Shown: positions 18,008-27,113 of the stretch, in pieces | Layout of the letters: the number at the start of each line of letters is the position of its first letter | How positions within the stretch are numbered: position 1 is the first letter of the stretch | Assembly: GCF_023634065.1 (NCBI RefSeq) | Contig: NZ_JALKCV010000004.1 | Span: 248,001-312,000 of the forward strand | DNA: 64,000 bases | Origin: Microbulbifer litoralis | GTDB taxonomy: Bacteria; Pseudomonadota; Gammaproteobacteria; Pseudomonadales; Cellvibrionaceae | Direction of reading: 5' to 3' | Notes under the pieces: generated by a model | The model's input: the letters and a program-made list of their open reading frames with translations, nothing else | Databases searched by the model: none | Told to the model about the DNA's origin: nothing | Position numbers and translations under genes: made by a program

Positions 18008-20176
18008 ATGCGTAAATCCCTGATCGCGACCGCCATTGGCGCCAGCCTGGTACTCGCCGCCTGTTCTGACGAGGAGATGGCGGGCCAGCAACTCACTGCC
18101 ACCAGCGCGGCGCAGGCAAGCAGCTCCCAGGCCATGGATACGAAAAACGCTACCAGCGACAATCCCCTGCTCAAGCCGAGCCCCCTGCAGTACGAGGCCC
18201 CGCAGTTCGACAAGGTTGGGATCGACGACTACCGCCCTGCACTGGAGGCCGGTTTCAAGGCACACCTCAAAGAGATCGATGTGATTGCCAGCAGCAGCGC
18301 GGCCCCCACCTTCGACAACACCATTGTGGCGATGGAAAAGAGCGGGCAGCTGCTGTCACGCGCCGCCGGCTTCTTTTCCAATATGACGGCCCTGATGTCG
18401 AACAAGGAAATCCAGGCTATCCAGTCGGAATTCGCCCCCAAGCTGGCAGCGCACAACGACAATATTTACCTGAATCCGGAACTCTTCGCGCGGGTTGAAA
18501 AAATCCACCGGGACAAATCCCGCCTCAACGCCGAGGACCAGCGGCTGGTCGACTTCTACTACGACAAGTTTGTCCGCGCCGGCGCCAAGCTGTCGAAGGC
18601 GGACAAGGCCCAGGTACGCGAAATCAACGGAGAGCTGGCAAAGCTGTCCACCGACTTCTCCAACAACATTCTCGGTTCGTTCAAAAACGATGTAATCCTG
18701 GTAGAGGACAAGAGCGAGCTGGAAGGCCTGTCGGATGAGCAGATTGTCTCTCTCGCCGCCGCGGCTGAAGACGCGGGCAAAGAGGGCTATATGATCACGC
18801 TGGTCAACACCACCCGCCAGCCGATCCTGTCCAGCCTGGACAACCGCGCCCTGCGCAGGAAAATCTGGGAGACCTCCGCACACCGCGCCGCGGATACCAA
18901 TGGCCCGCTGCTGGTCCGCATGGCGGAGCTGCGCGCCGACAAGGCCAAGCTGCTGGGCTACCCGAACTGGGCGTCCTATGTCACCGCGGACCAGATGGCC
19001 AAGACCCCCGATGCGGTATTCGACATCCTCGATGACCTGGCTCCCAAGGCGGTCGCCAAGGCCAAAACAGAGGCCGCGGATATCCAGGCAATCATCGATA
19101 GCGAAGGCGGTGATTTCAAGCTGCAGCCCTGGGACTGGGCCTACTACGCGGAAAAAGTACGGGCCGAGAAGTACGACCTGGATGAAAGCGAGGTGAAACC
19201 CTACTTCGAGTTCAACCGCGTATTGAACGACGGCCTCTTCTACGCCATGAAACGCCTCTACGGCATCACCTTCACGCCGCGCAACGACCTGCCGGTATGG
19301 ACCCCGAACGTCAAGGCCTACGAGATCTTCAACGAAGATGGCAGCTCAGTGGGCCTCTTCTACCTGGACCCCTATGCCCGCGAGGGCAAGAACGGCGGCG
19401 CCTGGATGAATGAGTTCGTGACCCAGAGTGACCTGCTGGATCGCAAGCCGGTGGTCTACAACGCGCTCAATATTCCCAAGCCGGCGGAAGGCCAGCCGAC
19501 GCTGATGACCTTCGACGAAGTCAGCACCATGTTCCACGAATTCGGCCACGCCGTGCACGGCCTATTCTCGCAGGTGAAATACCCGAGCCTGGCCGGTACC
19601 GCGACCGCGCGGGACTTCGTCGAGTTCCCCTCGCAGTTCAACGAGGACTGGAATATCAACCCGGACGTGATCGCCAATTACGCCAAGCACTACCAGACCG
19701 GCGAGCCGATTCCGCAGGCACTGCTGGACAAGGTACTGAAGGCGCACAAGTTCAACCAGGGCTTCGACACCACCGAATACCTGGCGGCGGCACTGCTGGA
19801 TATGGAATGGCACAGTATTCCGGCGGGCACGGAAATCGAGGACTTCAACGCGTTTGAGCAGAAGGCGCTGGCAAAACACGGGATCGATTACGCCCCGGTT
19901 CCGCCGCGTTACAAATCCGCCTACTTCAGCCACGTATTTTCCGGCGGCTACTCCTCCGGTTATTACGCCTACCTGTGGACCGAGGTCTTTGCAGCGGACG
20001 CCTTCGCCTACCTGCAGAGAGAGGGCGGCCTGACGCGCGAGAACGGCGACAGCTACCGCGAAAACATTCTCTCCAAGGGCAACAGCCAGGACCTGATGCA
20101 GGACTACATCAACTTCCGCGGCGAGAAGCCCAGCACCGATGCGTTGCTGAAGCGGCGCGGGCTGGTGAGTCAGTAA
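18008..20176 (+). CDS. M3-family metallopeptidase lipoprotein (peptidyl-dipeptidase Dcp-like)
   Basis: 722 aa. A lipoprotein signal (MRKSLIATAIGASLVLAAC) places it on the periplasmic face of a membrane. The M3 zinc site is MFHEFGHAVHG near residue 507 (HEXXH) with the downstream glutamate in TARDFVEFPSQFNEDW. The C-terminal SGGYSSGYYAYLWTEVFAADAFAY is typical of Dcp/oligopeptidase A. Dcp removes C-terminal dipeptides; most Dcp proteins of enterobacteria lack a lipobox, so this belongs to the lipoprotein branch common in marine gammaproteobacteria. GGAG precedes the ATG. Confidence 0.93.
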   Translation: MRKSLIATAIGASLVLAACSDEEMAGQQLTATSAAQASSSQAMDTKNATSDNPLLKPSPLQYEAPQFDKVGIDDYRPALEAGFKAHLKEIDVIASSSAAPTFDNTIVAMEKSGQLLSRAAGFFSNMTALMSNKEIQAIQSEFAPKLAAHNDNIYLNPELFARVEKIHRDKSRLNAEDQRLVDFYYDKFVRAGAKLSKADKAQVREINGELAKLSTDFSNNILGSFKNDVILVEDKSELEGLSDEQIVSLAAAAEDAGKEGYMITLVNTTRQPILSSLDNRALRRKIWETSAHRAADTNGPLLVRMAELRADKAKLLGYPNWASYVTADQMAKTPDAVFDILDDLAPKAVAKAKTEAADIQAIIDSEGGDFKLQPWDWAYYAEKVRAEKYDLDESEVKPYFEFNRVLNDGLFYAMKRLYGITFTPRNDLPVWTPNVKAYEIFNEDGSSVGLFYLDPYAREGKNGGAWMNEFVTQSDLLDRKPVVYNALNIPKPAEGQPTLMTFDEVSTMFHEFGHAVHGLFSQVKYPSLAGTATARDFVEFPSQFNEDWNINPDVIANYAKHYQTGEPIPQALLDKVLKAHKFNQGFDTTEYLAAALLDMEWHSIPAGTEIEDFNAFEQKALAKHGIDYAPVPPRYKSAYFSHVFSGGYSSGYYAYLWTEVFAADAFAYLQREGGLTRENGDSYRENILSKGNSQDLMQDYINFRGEKPSTDALLKRRGLVSQ

Positions 20177-20344
20177 ACCCGCCCCCCGCGCTCACCGATA
20201 TGTGCATGAAGAGCCGGATATGAAATCCCGGACCGCACAAGGCATGGATGCCGGTTGAGAGTGTACAGGGATGTATACACAGGGTGTCCCGGGAGATGGA
20301 TCCTCTTGGCTTCAGACCCGGTAGCGCACAAACTCCTTTGCAAC

Positions 20345-20410
20345 GGCGGTCCGCCCCGACAGGGCGGACCGCCTGTCCAACCTACGTTCCCCCCGCGGCG
20401 GGGGGGAACG
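20345..20410. terminator. two back-to-back GC hairpins between convergent genes
   Basis: First hairpin: a 12-bp stem at 20345-20356 and 20362-20373 (GGCGGTCCGCCC, loop CGACA). Second: CGTTCCCCCC-gcggcg-GGGGGGAACG at 20385-20410, ending 4 bp before the malic enzyme stop. Both lie between the convergent M3 peptidase and malic enzyme genes. Neither has a T-run, so they may act as RNA-stabilising or Rho-assisted ends, or be a dispersed palindromic repeat. Confidence 0.45.
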
Positions 20411-20413
20411 GGA

Positions 20414-22093
20414 TCAGAAAGCCCGCCGGCGATAGCGGCGGTAATTCGGGGTCCAGAAATTGCGATCGATCGACCGCTCGAGCTTTTCCTCGTCCACGAC
20501 CGGCGCCACGCCATCCTGCTGGGCCTGCCTGCCCACCGCCAGGGCAATGCTCTTGCTCAGCTCGCGGATTTCCGACAGCGGCGGCAATAGCGCCCCCTTG
20601 CCATTTTTTACCGCCGGCGCATTCTCGGCCAGCGACTCGGAAGCGGCCATCAGCATATTGTCGGTCACGCGGTTGGCCCCGGCGGCCACCACGCCCAGGC
20701 CCACACCCGGGAAGATATACACGTTGTTGCACTGGGCAATCGGGTAGTTCTTGCCATCCAGCTCCACCGGCGCAAAGGGGCTGCCTGTGGCTACAAGCGC
20801 CTCGCCGTTGGTCCAGCCGAGGATTTCCTGTGGCGTGGCCTCGGCGCGGGAAGTGGGGTTGGACAGCGGCATCACCAGCGGACGCGGGCAACCTTTGTGC
20901 AGGGCCTCGATCACCTCCTGGGTAAAGAGACCGCCCTGCCCCGATACGCCGATCATGATGCCGGGTTTCACTTTTTGGATCAGTTGCAGCAGGTCCCAGT
21001 CGCTGACGCCGTCGAACTTCTCCGGATCCTGCGCCAGGCGCGCCTGGAAGTCGTGCAGTCCCTTCATATCCGAAGTCACTAGGCCATAGCGGTCGAACAT
21101 GAAAATCTGTTCGCGCGCCTTCTTCTCACTGAGGCCCTCGCCCACCATCGCCTTGACCACCTGCTCGGCGATACCGCAACCGGCGGACCCTGCTCCCACG
21201 ACCAGCACCTTCTGCTTGCGCAGTTCTTCCCCGCGCGCCTTGCAGGCCGCCAGGATTGTGCCCAGCGCAACGGAGGCCGTGCCCTGGATGTCGTCGTTGA
21301 AGCAGCAGAGCTCGTCGCGGTAGCGCTCCAGCAGCGGCATGGCATTGGTCTGGGCGAAGTCCTCGAACTGCACCAGGACCTTGGGCCAGCGGCGCTTCAC
21401 GGCGGCGATAAACCCGGCCACGAACTCGTCGTACTCTTCCTGGGAGATCCGTTCGTGGCGCCAGCCCATGTACATCGGATCGTTCAGCAGGGTGCGGTTG
21501 TTGGTGCCCACATCCAGTGTCACCGGCAGCGTATAGGCGGGGCTGATACCACCGCAGGCAGTGTAGAGCGACAGCTTGCCGATGGGAATGCCCATACCGC
21601 CGATGCCCTGGTCGCCGAGGCCGAGAATGCGTTCGCCGTCGGTGACCACGATCACCTTGACGTTTTCCTTGGTGGCACTGCGCAGGATATCGTCCATATG
21701 CTCGCGGTCCGGATAGGACACGAACAGCCCACGGTGGTTGCGGTAGATATTGGAAAACTCCTCACAGGCATCGCCGACCGTGGGGGTATAGATGATCGGC
21801 AGCATCTCCTCGATATGCTGTTCGATCAGGCGGAAGAACAGGGTTTCGTTGTCGTCCTGGATGGCGCGCAGGTAAATATGCCGCTCCAGGTCCGAGCGAC
21901 ACTGCTGGTACTGGTGATAGGCGCGCCGCACCTGCTCCCGGATGGTCTCGACATTGTTCGGCAGCAGGCCGACCAGGTTGAATTCGATGCGTTCCTTCAG
22001 CGTGAAGGCACTGCCCTTGTTGAGCAGCGGCATTTCCAGCAGCGACGGGCCGGCGTGAGGAATATAGAGGGGGCGTTTCTGTTTGTCAGTCAT
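20414..22093 (-). CDS. maeA: NAD-dependent malic enzyme
   Basis: 559 aa, the length of MaeA/SfcA. It oxidatively decarboxylates malate to pyruvate. The N-terminal malic domain shows [22 protein letters not shown] near residue 95, [28 protein letters not shown] near 155 and [19 protein letters not shown] with [14 protein letters not shown] near 265 (metal-binding Glu/Asp). The NAD domain has [16 protein letters not shown] near 300, and [11 protein letters not shown] follows. Single-copy gene convergent with the M3 peptidase; no operon partner. Confidence 0.95.
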   Translation of the reverse strand: MTDKQKRPLYIPHAGPSLLEMPLLNKGSAFTLKERIEFNLVGLLPNNVETIREQVRRAYHQYQQCRSDLERHIYLRAIQDDNETLFFRLIEQHIEEMLPIIYTPTVGDACEEFSNIYRNHRGLFVSYPDREHMDDILRSATKENVKVIVVTDGERILGLGDQGIGGMGIPIGKLSLYTACGGISPAYTLPVTLDVGTNNRTLLNDPMYMGWRHERISQEEYDEFVAGFIAAVKRRWPKVLVQFEDFAQTNAMPLLERYRDELCCFNDDIQGTASVALGTILAACKARGEELRKQKVLVVGAGSAGCGIAEQVVKAMVGEGLSEKKAREQIFMFDRYGLVTSDMKGLHDFQARLAQDPEKFDGVSDWDLLQLIQKVKPGIMIGVSGQGGLFTQEVIEALHKGCPRPLVMPLSNPTSRAEATPQEILGWTNGEALVATGSPFAPVELDGKNYPIAQCNNVYIFPGVGLGVVAAGANRVTDNMLMAASESLAENAPAVKNGKGALLPPLSEIRELSKSIALAVGRQAQQDGVAPVVDEEKLERSIDRNFWTPNYRRYRRRAF

Positions 22094-22586
22094 GGTTCCG
22101 CATTATCCAAACCGCAGGAGAGGGGGCGCCGGCAGCGGTCACAGCACGGTTACCGGCGGAGGCCGGAAGCCTAGCGGCTGGGCATCGCGATAACAAGAGC
22201 CCGGGCATCGTTGCGGCCGGGCTGTGCCCTCCATTCACCGCCCTCTCCCGCCCGCGGGAATCCGGGGCCCCGGGATCGATCGCACCGCCAGCAGGCCGGT
22301 TCACGGGCCCTTATTGCAGTATTCCCGCCGCAATGCTCAATAGTTGTGCAGTCAGCAGCGGCCGGAGATCTCCTCTCCGCCCCGGGAATGCGCGGGCAGG
22401 CCGACCGCCACGGCTGTCCAGAATCCCCGCCCTTATGGCCGGTCCCCTGCCCGTGTTTCCGGTGCCACACCCCGCCGGGTTACCAGCAAAGCGCGGCACC
22501 GGGTGGTAACCTTGGAATCGAGTGCAGTTCCCAGACCCGGGCCTTCGGGCCTCCCGTCGATAACAAAAAACAATTGGGAGAATGCG
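22094..22586. other. intergenic region, no gene seen
   Basis: About 490 bp between the divergent malic enzyme and AraC-type regulator genes, GC-rich with short palindromes such as GGGGCCCC near 22264. The reading frames here have no protein-like composition. It probably only holds the two promoters, but I cannot pick out clear -35/-10 pairs. Confidence 0.4.
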
Positions 22587-23639
22587 ATGAACCTGGACAG
22601 TGCACTGGTGCCACTGCACCGGCACCCGCTCGGCTTTATCGAGGCCTTCTGCAATCTCGGCGCCCGGCAGCAGGACCTCCTCGACGGCACCGGCATATCC
22701 CCCGCCATGTTCGGAATGCAGCGGGCCTGCATCAGCTATCGCCAGCTGCAGCGACTCTTTCACAACGGTATCCACCTCTGCCCGCAGCCCGACCTGGGCC
22801 TCGCCGTGGGTATGCAGTTCGACTGGTCCTTCTGGGGGCCGGTGGGGTTCACAGTCTATTGCAGCCCCAGCCTGCGGCACGCCGGAGAAGCTTTCCGCCG
22901 CTATATGGTGACGGCACAGCCCTACTTTGCCACACACGCCGCGGAACCCAACAGTTATCTCGACGCGGACAATCGTGTGGTGGAGCCGATCGACTACACC
23001 ACCGGCAGCGATGAAGAGCCGGTGCTGCGCGATTTCATCCGCGAGTTCAGGCTCGCAATCACACTGCGCATCTGGGACCTGTGCGGCAACAAATCGGTTG
23101 CCGATCCGTCGGTCCGCGTGCGCATCGCCGCGCCGTCCCCCGCCGAGTACAGCTACTACGACGCGCTGCCCTGCGACAGCCTCACTTTCGGGTGCGATAG
23201 CAACAGTATCTCCGCCCACGCCGATTATGTATTCCAACCATTCCGCCCGCTGCGCCGGCGTACCTTTGACAGCATCCTGAGACTCTGCGAGCGGGAGCTG
23301 GCCCGCGTGCCCGCCGCGGTGACTTTCGCCGACCGGGTCCGCTGGCATATCCGCGCCCACTTCCGGCCCGACCTGGACCTGAAGGCGGTGGCGGCGCAGC
23401 TGCAGCTGACCCCGCGCAGCCTCAGCCGGCGGCTGGCGCGGGAGGAGGAATCCTTTCGCGACCTGCTGCACCGGGTGCGCATGGAGATTGCCAGCCACCA
23501 CCTGTGCCACTCGCAGTTGCCGGTGGAACAGGTGGCCGAAATCGCCGGCTTTTCCTGTGCCTCCAGCCTGCGGCGCGCGGTGAAAAACTGGTCCGGGCTG
23601 ACTATCGGCCAGATACGGGATTCAGCAGACGCGGTCTGA
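22587..23639 (+). CDS. AraC-family transcriptional regulator
   Basis: 350 aa. The N-terminal arabinose-binding-like domain (LHRHPLGFIEAFCNLGARQQDLLDGTGISPAMF) is followed by a C-terminal AraC helix-turn-helix pair (LKAVAAQLQLTPRSLSRRLAREEESFRDLLHRVRMEIA and VEQVAEIAGFSCASSLRRAVKNWSGLTIGQIR). GGGAG lies six bases before the ATG at 22587; the longer upstream frame is not protein-like. It is more divergent from the three other AraC-type genes in the window than they are from each other. The target is unknown; the neighbour is a convergent cation-efflux gene. Confidence 0.9.
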   Translation: MNLDSALVPLHRHPLGFIEAFCNLGARQQDLLDGTGISPAMFGMQRACISYRQLQRLFHNGIHLCPQPDLGLAVGMQFDWSFWGPVGFTVYCSPSLRHAGEAFRRYMVTAQPYFATHAAEPNSYLDADNRVVEPIDYTTGSDEEPVLRDFIREFRLAITLRIWDLCGNKSVADPSVRVRIAAPSPAEYSYYDALPCDSLTFGCDSNSISAHADYVFQPFRPLRRRTFDSILRLCERELARVPAAVTFADRVRWHIRAHFRPDLDLKAVAAQLQLTPRSLSRRLAREEESFRDLLHRVRMEIASHHLCHSQLPVEQVAEIAGFSCASSLRRAVKNWSGLTIGQIRDSADAV

Positions 23640-23677
23640 ACCAGCCCGACCACATTCCTGTTCAGGCTTCCAGCTTT

Positions 23678-24787
23678 TCAGGACAGATCCTGCGCCCGGT
23701 CCAGCTGCGACTCCGCCGCAATCCCCTCCACTTCCACCGTCAGGTGAAACACCTGCGGACAGCGCGCCTTGAGCTCCGCTTCCAATTCGTCGATCACACG
23801 CTCGGTGCGTTCCAGTGTGGCCTGGATCACCGCCCGGGTTTCGGCGTACTCGCGCACCCGCTCGTTCATGCGTTCCTCCGGCACCCGCGCCAACAGCGCG
23901 CGCTCGTGGGCGTCGATACGTGCGCGCATATCGCCAACCAGCCGCTCTTCGCGCAACTCCACCTCCGCCACCACCACCGTGTGGGTTTCGTCGACGATGA
24001 TCGAGCGCACGTCGTGGAAGCGCTCTATCTCCGGGTGGGACCGGCAGATCTCCTCGAAAGCGTTTTCCGCGCGCTGGTCGCGGATGCTGGTCAGGAACCG
24101 CATATTGATCATGCCGAGGAAAATTGCCGCCACACCCAGCATCGCCGCAATGACGGCGGAAAAACCGATATCCCACAATTTATTGCCAGTCACCTGAGTC
24201 ATCGCAATACCGGTAGCCGCCAGCAACACCCCGGTCACGGCAATAGTGTCCTCCAGCAATACCGCCAGCAACGTGGGGTCGTCCGACTCGCGCAGGTAGC
24301 GAAACGGATTGCGGACACCCGCCGCGCGCATACGCGAGATAAATTCCTTTCCCGCCACCATCAATACGTAGCCCTCGAGCACCAGCGCGATAAACAGCAC
24401 TACCGCGGAAATCCAGATGGGCGCGATTTCCAATCCAAGGATGGAAACCGACTCCGGCCTGTCGACGATATGCAGCCGGTGCCAGGCATGCCAGGCGTGG
24501 GCCAGGCCCAGGCCGCAACCGATGGAGAAGAGCCCGATCGCACTCCAGAGGTTCCACAGGTACTTTTTCTGGCCGTGCCCGAAGGCGTAGGTCTGGTCCG
24601 CCGGCTGGCCGCCGCGGCGCAGGCCGATCAGCAGGAACACCTGGTTGAGCGTATCCATCAGGCTGTGCACAGCCTCGTTGGTCATCGCCGCCGAGTGTGT
24701 CGCCAGTGCCGCCAGCCCCTTGAGAACCGTAATGATCGCATTGACAAGAATGGCGGAGACAACCGCTTTCCTGGATCCCTGTGCCAT
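23678..24787 (-). CDS. cation diffusion facilitator (CDF) family transporter
   Basis: 369 aa. Six-TM cation-efflux protein: SAILVNAIITVLKGLAALATHSAAMTNEAVHSLMDTLNQ (TM1-2, with the HS..D metal-binding pattern of CDF site A shifted to NEAVHSLMD), and FGHGQKKYLWNLWSAIGLF near residue 68. The second metal motif is LLEDTIAVTGVLLAA near 185. The cytoplasmic C-terminal domain (from about 235) is long and highly charged, ending in a probable coiled coil. Start ATG 24787 removes 57 residues of non-homologous extension. Substrate (Zn2+, Mn2+ or Fe2+) is not decidable. Confidence 0.88.
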   Translation of the reverse strand: MAQGSRKAVVSAILVNAIITVLKGLAALATHSAAMTNEAVHSLMDTLNQVFLLIGLRRGGQPADQTYAFGHGQKKYLWNLWSAIGLFSIGCGLGLAHAWHAWHRLHIVDRPESVSILGLEIAPIWISAVVLFIALVLEGYVLMVAGKEFISRMRAAGVRNPFRYLRESDDPTLLAVLLEDTIAVTGVLLAATGIAMTQVTGNKLWDIGFSAVIAAMLGVAAIFLGMINMRFLTSIRDQRAENAFEEICRSHPEIERFHDVRSIIVDETHTVVVAEVELREERLVGDMRARIDAHERALLARVPEERMNERVREYAETRAVIQATLERTERVIDELEAELKARCPQVFHLTVEVEGIAAESQLDRAQDLS

Positions 24788-24992
24788 GGCGCCCCCAACA
24801 TTATTTCCGTTGAACTGTTTCCGGTCGAAGCAGCATAGCGCGAATCTGCGCGCTATTTCACGTATATCCCACAGTCGCCCGCCGCCGCTCTCGAGTTGGC
24901 GCAGTCCTGATCCCCGCCAGGCATCGATTCCCCGCGATCCTGCTATTAATTGATACACGACGGCCTTGTGTAAAACCGAGAGACAGATTGCG

Positions 24993-26993
24993 ATGCGCGC
25001 TCCCTACCTACCCCTCCTGCTCATCCTGTTGCTGGGCGCCTGCGGCGACGGCGGCGAAGCGGCAAAAGACACGACAGAGAAGAGCGACAGTGAGGGCGGG
25101 CAGATAATCGGCGAGGAATTCGGCAGCGCCGATCCCGATCCGGAACCCGCCACCAGCGGACCCAATCCCTACTCCGCCACGGAGAGCACGGCCAGCCGCC
25201 GCGCCCGCCCCGCCAGGCGCGGCTCTGCGGACTACCCCACCAATGCCTACTTCGGCGACACGCATGTACATACCGGCTGGTCCGCAGACGCGGGCATGGA
25301 TGGCGCCGTCAAGACACCGGAAGATGCCTACCGGCTGGCCATGGGCGAGGTGGTCGAGTCCAACACGGGGCTCAAGGCCCGGCTGCACCGCCCCTACGAC
25401 TGGTTCATGATTACCGATCACTCCGACGGCATGGGCGTCATCAATGAGCTGGTGGCCGGCAACCCGGAGATGATGGCGGACGAAACCCTCAAACGCTGGC
25501 ACGATGCCCTCGCCTCCGGTGACGAAAAAGCCGCGGCCGATGCCAAGAGCGAACTGATCGTGATGCAGTCGCAGGGCAAATTGCCCAAACTGGTCATGGA
25601 CCCCAAGTGGATGAAATCCGCCTGGCAGAAAACCGTGGACGCGGCAGAGAAATACTACAAGCCCGGCGAGTTCAGCACCTTCATCGCCTTCGAGTGGACC
25701 GTCAATGCCGACGGCGGCGACAACCTGCACCGCAATGTCATTTTCCGCGATGGCGCCGACAAGACCCGCGACCTGCTTCCGCTGACCACCTTCCAGACCC
25801 AGGATCCGGAGAAACTCTGGGCCTGGATGCAGGCCTACGAGGAAAAAACCGGCGGCCGTGTGCTGGCCATCCCCCACAACGGCAACCTGTCCAACGGCCG
25901 CATGTTCGAGGAACAGCGCTTCGACGATTCGCCGATGACCGGCGAATACGCGCGGATGCGGGCAAAGTACGAGCCGCTGTTCGAGGTGACCCAGATCAAG
26001 GGTCAGAGCGAGGCCCACCCGACCCTGTCCCCGGAGGACAATTTCGCCAACTGGGATCTCTGGGACAGGGGCAACCTGATTCTCGAGCCGAAGCCCAAGG
26101 GCGCCCTGCAGTACGAGTACTGGCGCGAGGCGCTGAAAAACGGCATGCGGCTGCAGGAGGAGCTGGGCACCAACCCCTTCCAGTACGGCGCCAACGGCGG
26201 CAGTGACACCCATACCGGTCTCTCCACCACCGAGGAAGACAATTTCTTCGGCAAATTCAAGACCCTGGAGCCGAACAACCGGGAGCGCTGGAAGTTCCCA
26301 CTGCTGACCGGACCCGGCGGCGAATACCTGGGCTGGGAACAGTCCGCCGCCGCGATCACCGGTGTCTGGGCCAGGGAAAATACCCGCGAGGCCATCTGGG
26401 ACGCGATGATGCGCAAGGAAACCTTCGCCACCACAGGCCCGCGGATAACGCTGCGCTTCTTCGGCGGTTTCGGTTTTACAGAAGAAGATACCCAGGAAGA
26501 CCTGGCCGCCGCCGGCTATCGCAAGGGCGTGCCGATGGGGGGCGCATTCAGCGGCGGGAAAAGCGGCCAGCGCGCCACCTTCCTGGTCGCAGCCATGAAG
26601 GATCCGGACGGCGCGAACCTGGACCGCATACAGATCATCAAAGGCTGGGTGGATGGCAATGGCGAAACCCACGAAAAAGTCTACAACGTCGAGTGGTCCG
26701 GCAATCGCAAAATGGATGGCATGGGCAGGATCCAGCATGTGGGCAGTACCGTCGACCGGAAAACCGCCGAGTACTCCAATGACATCGGCGCGCCGCAACT
26801 GATCGGCTATTTCAAGGACGAGGAATTCAACCCCCTGCATAAGGCCGTCTACTACGTGCGCGTGCTGGAGATCCCCACCCCCCGTTGGACGCTGTACGAC
26901 AAGGTGCGACTCGGTGTCGATATGGACAGGAAGGTGCCGATGACACTGCAGGAACGCGCCTTTTCCAGCCCGATCTGGTATACGCCGCAATAG
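24993..26993 (+). CDS. DUF3604 domain lipoprotein
   Basis: 666 aa. Lipoprotein signal MRAPYLPLLLILLLGAC, then a low-complexity acidic linker, then DUF3604 from about residue 85 to the end. Key stretches are NAYFGDTHVHTGWSADAGM (HxH, PHP-like metal motif), MITDHSDGMGV, FIAFEWTVNADGGDNLHRNVIF, IPHNGN and GANGGSDTHTG. The histidine/aspartate pattern resembles PHP phosphoesterases, so metal-dependent hydrolysis is plausible, but no reaction is established for the family. DUF3604 genes often sit beside sulfatases, as here. ATG 24993 is chosen for the lipobox. Confidence 0.85.
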   Translation: MRAPYLPLLLILLLGACGDGGEAAKDTTEKSDSEGGQIIGEEFGSADPDPEPATSGPNPYSATESTASRRARPARRGSADYPTNAYFGDTHVHTGWSADAGMDGAVKTPEDAYRLAMGEVVESNTGLKARLHRPYDWFMITDHSDGMGVINELVAGNPEMMADETLKRWHDALASGDEKAAADAKSELIVMQSQGKLPKLVMDPKWMKSAWQKTVDAAEKYYKPGEFSTFIAFEWTVNADGGDNLHRNVIFRDGADKTRDLLPLTTFQTQDPEKLWAWMQAYEEKTGGRVLAIPHNGNLSNGRMFEEQRFDDSPMTGEYARMRAKYEPLFEVTQIKGQSEAHPTLSPEDNFANWDLWDRGNLILEPKPKGALQYEYWREALKNGMRLQEELGTNPFQYGANGGSDTHTGLSTTEEDNFFGKFKTLEPNNRERWKFPLLTGPGGEYLGWEQSAAAITGVWARENTREAIWDAMMRKETFATTGPRITLRFFGGFGFTEEDTQEDLAAAGYRKGVPMGGAFSGGKSGQRATFLVAAMKDPDGANLDRIQIIKGWVDGNGETHEKVYNVEWSGNRKMDGMGRIQHVGSTVDRKTAEYSNDIGAPQLIGYFKDEEFNPLHKAVYYVRVLEIPTPRWTLYDKVRLGVDMDRKVPMTLQERAFSSPIWYTPQ

Positions 26994-27113
26994 CAGTATC
27001 ACTCGCCGATGTTGAACTATGCTCAAACGATTGCGTCGCCATGCCGGGCATTCTCACTTTCAACACTGCAGGTGGTGCCGCGACAAGAGATATCAAATCC
27101 AAGGATGTAAACC

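Noticed and set aside
21455..22174. 239-codon frame antisense to malic enzyme
   Set aside because: Shadow of maeA; no start signal or recognisable domain.
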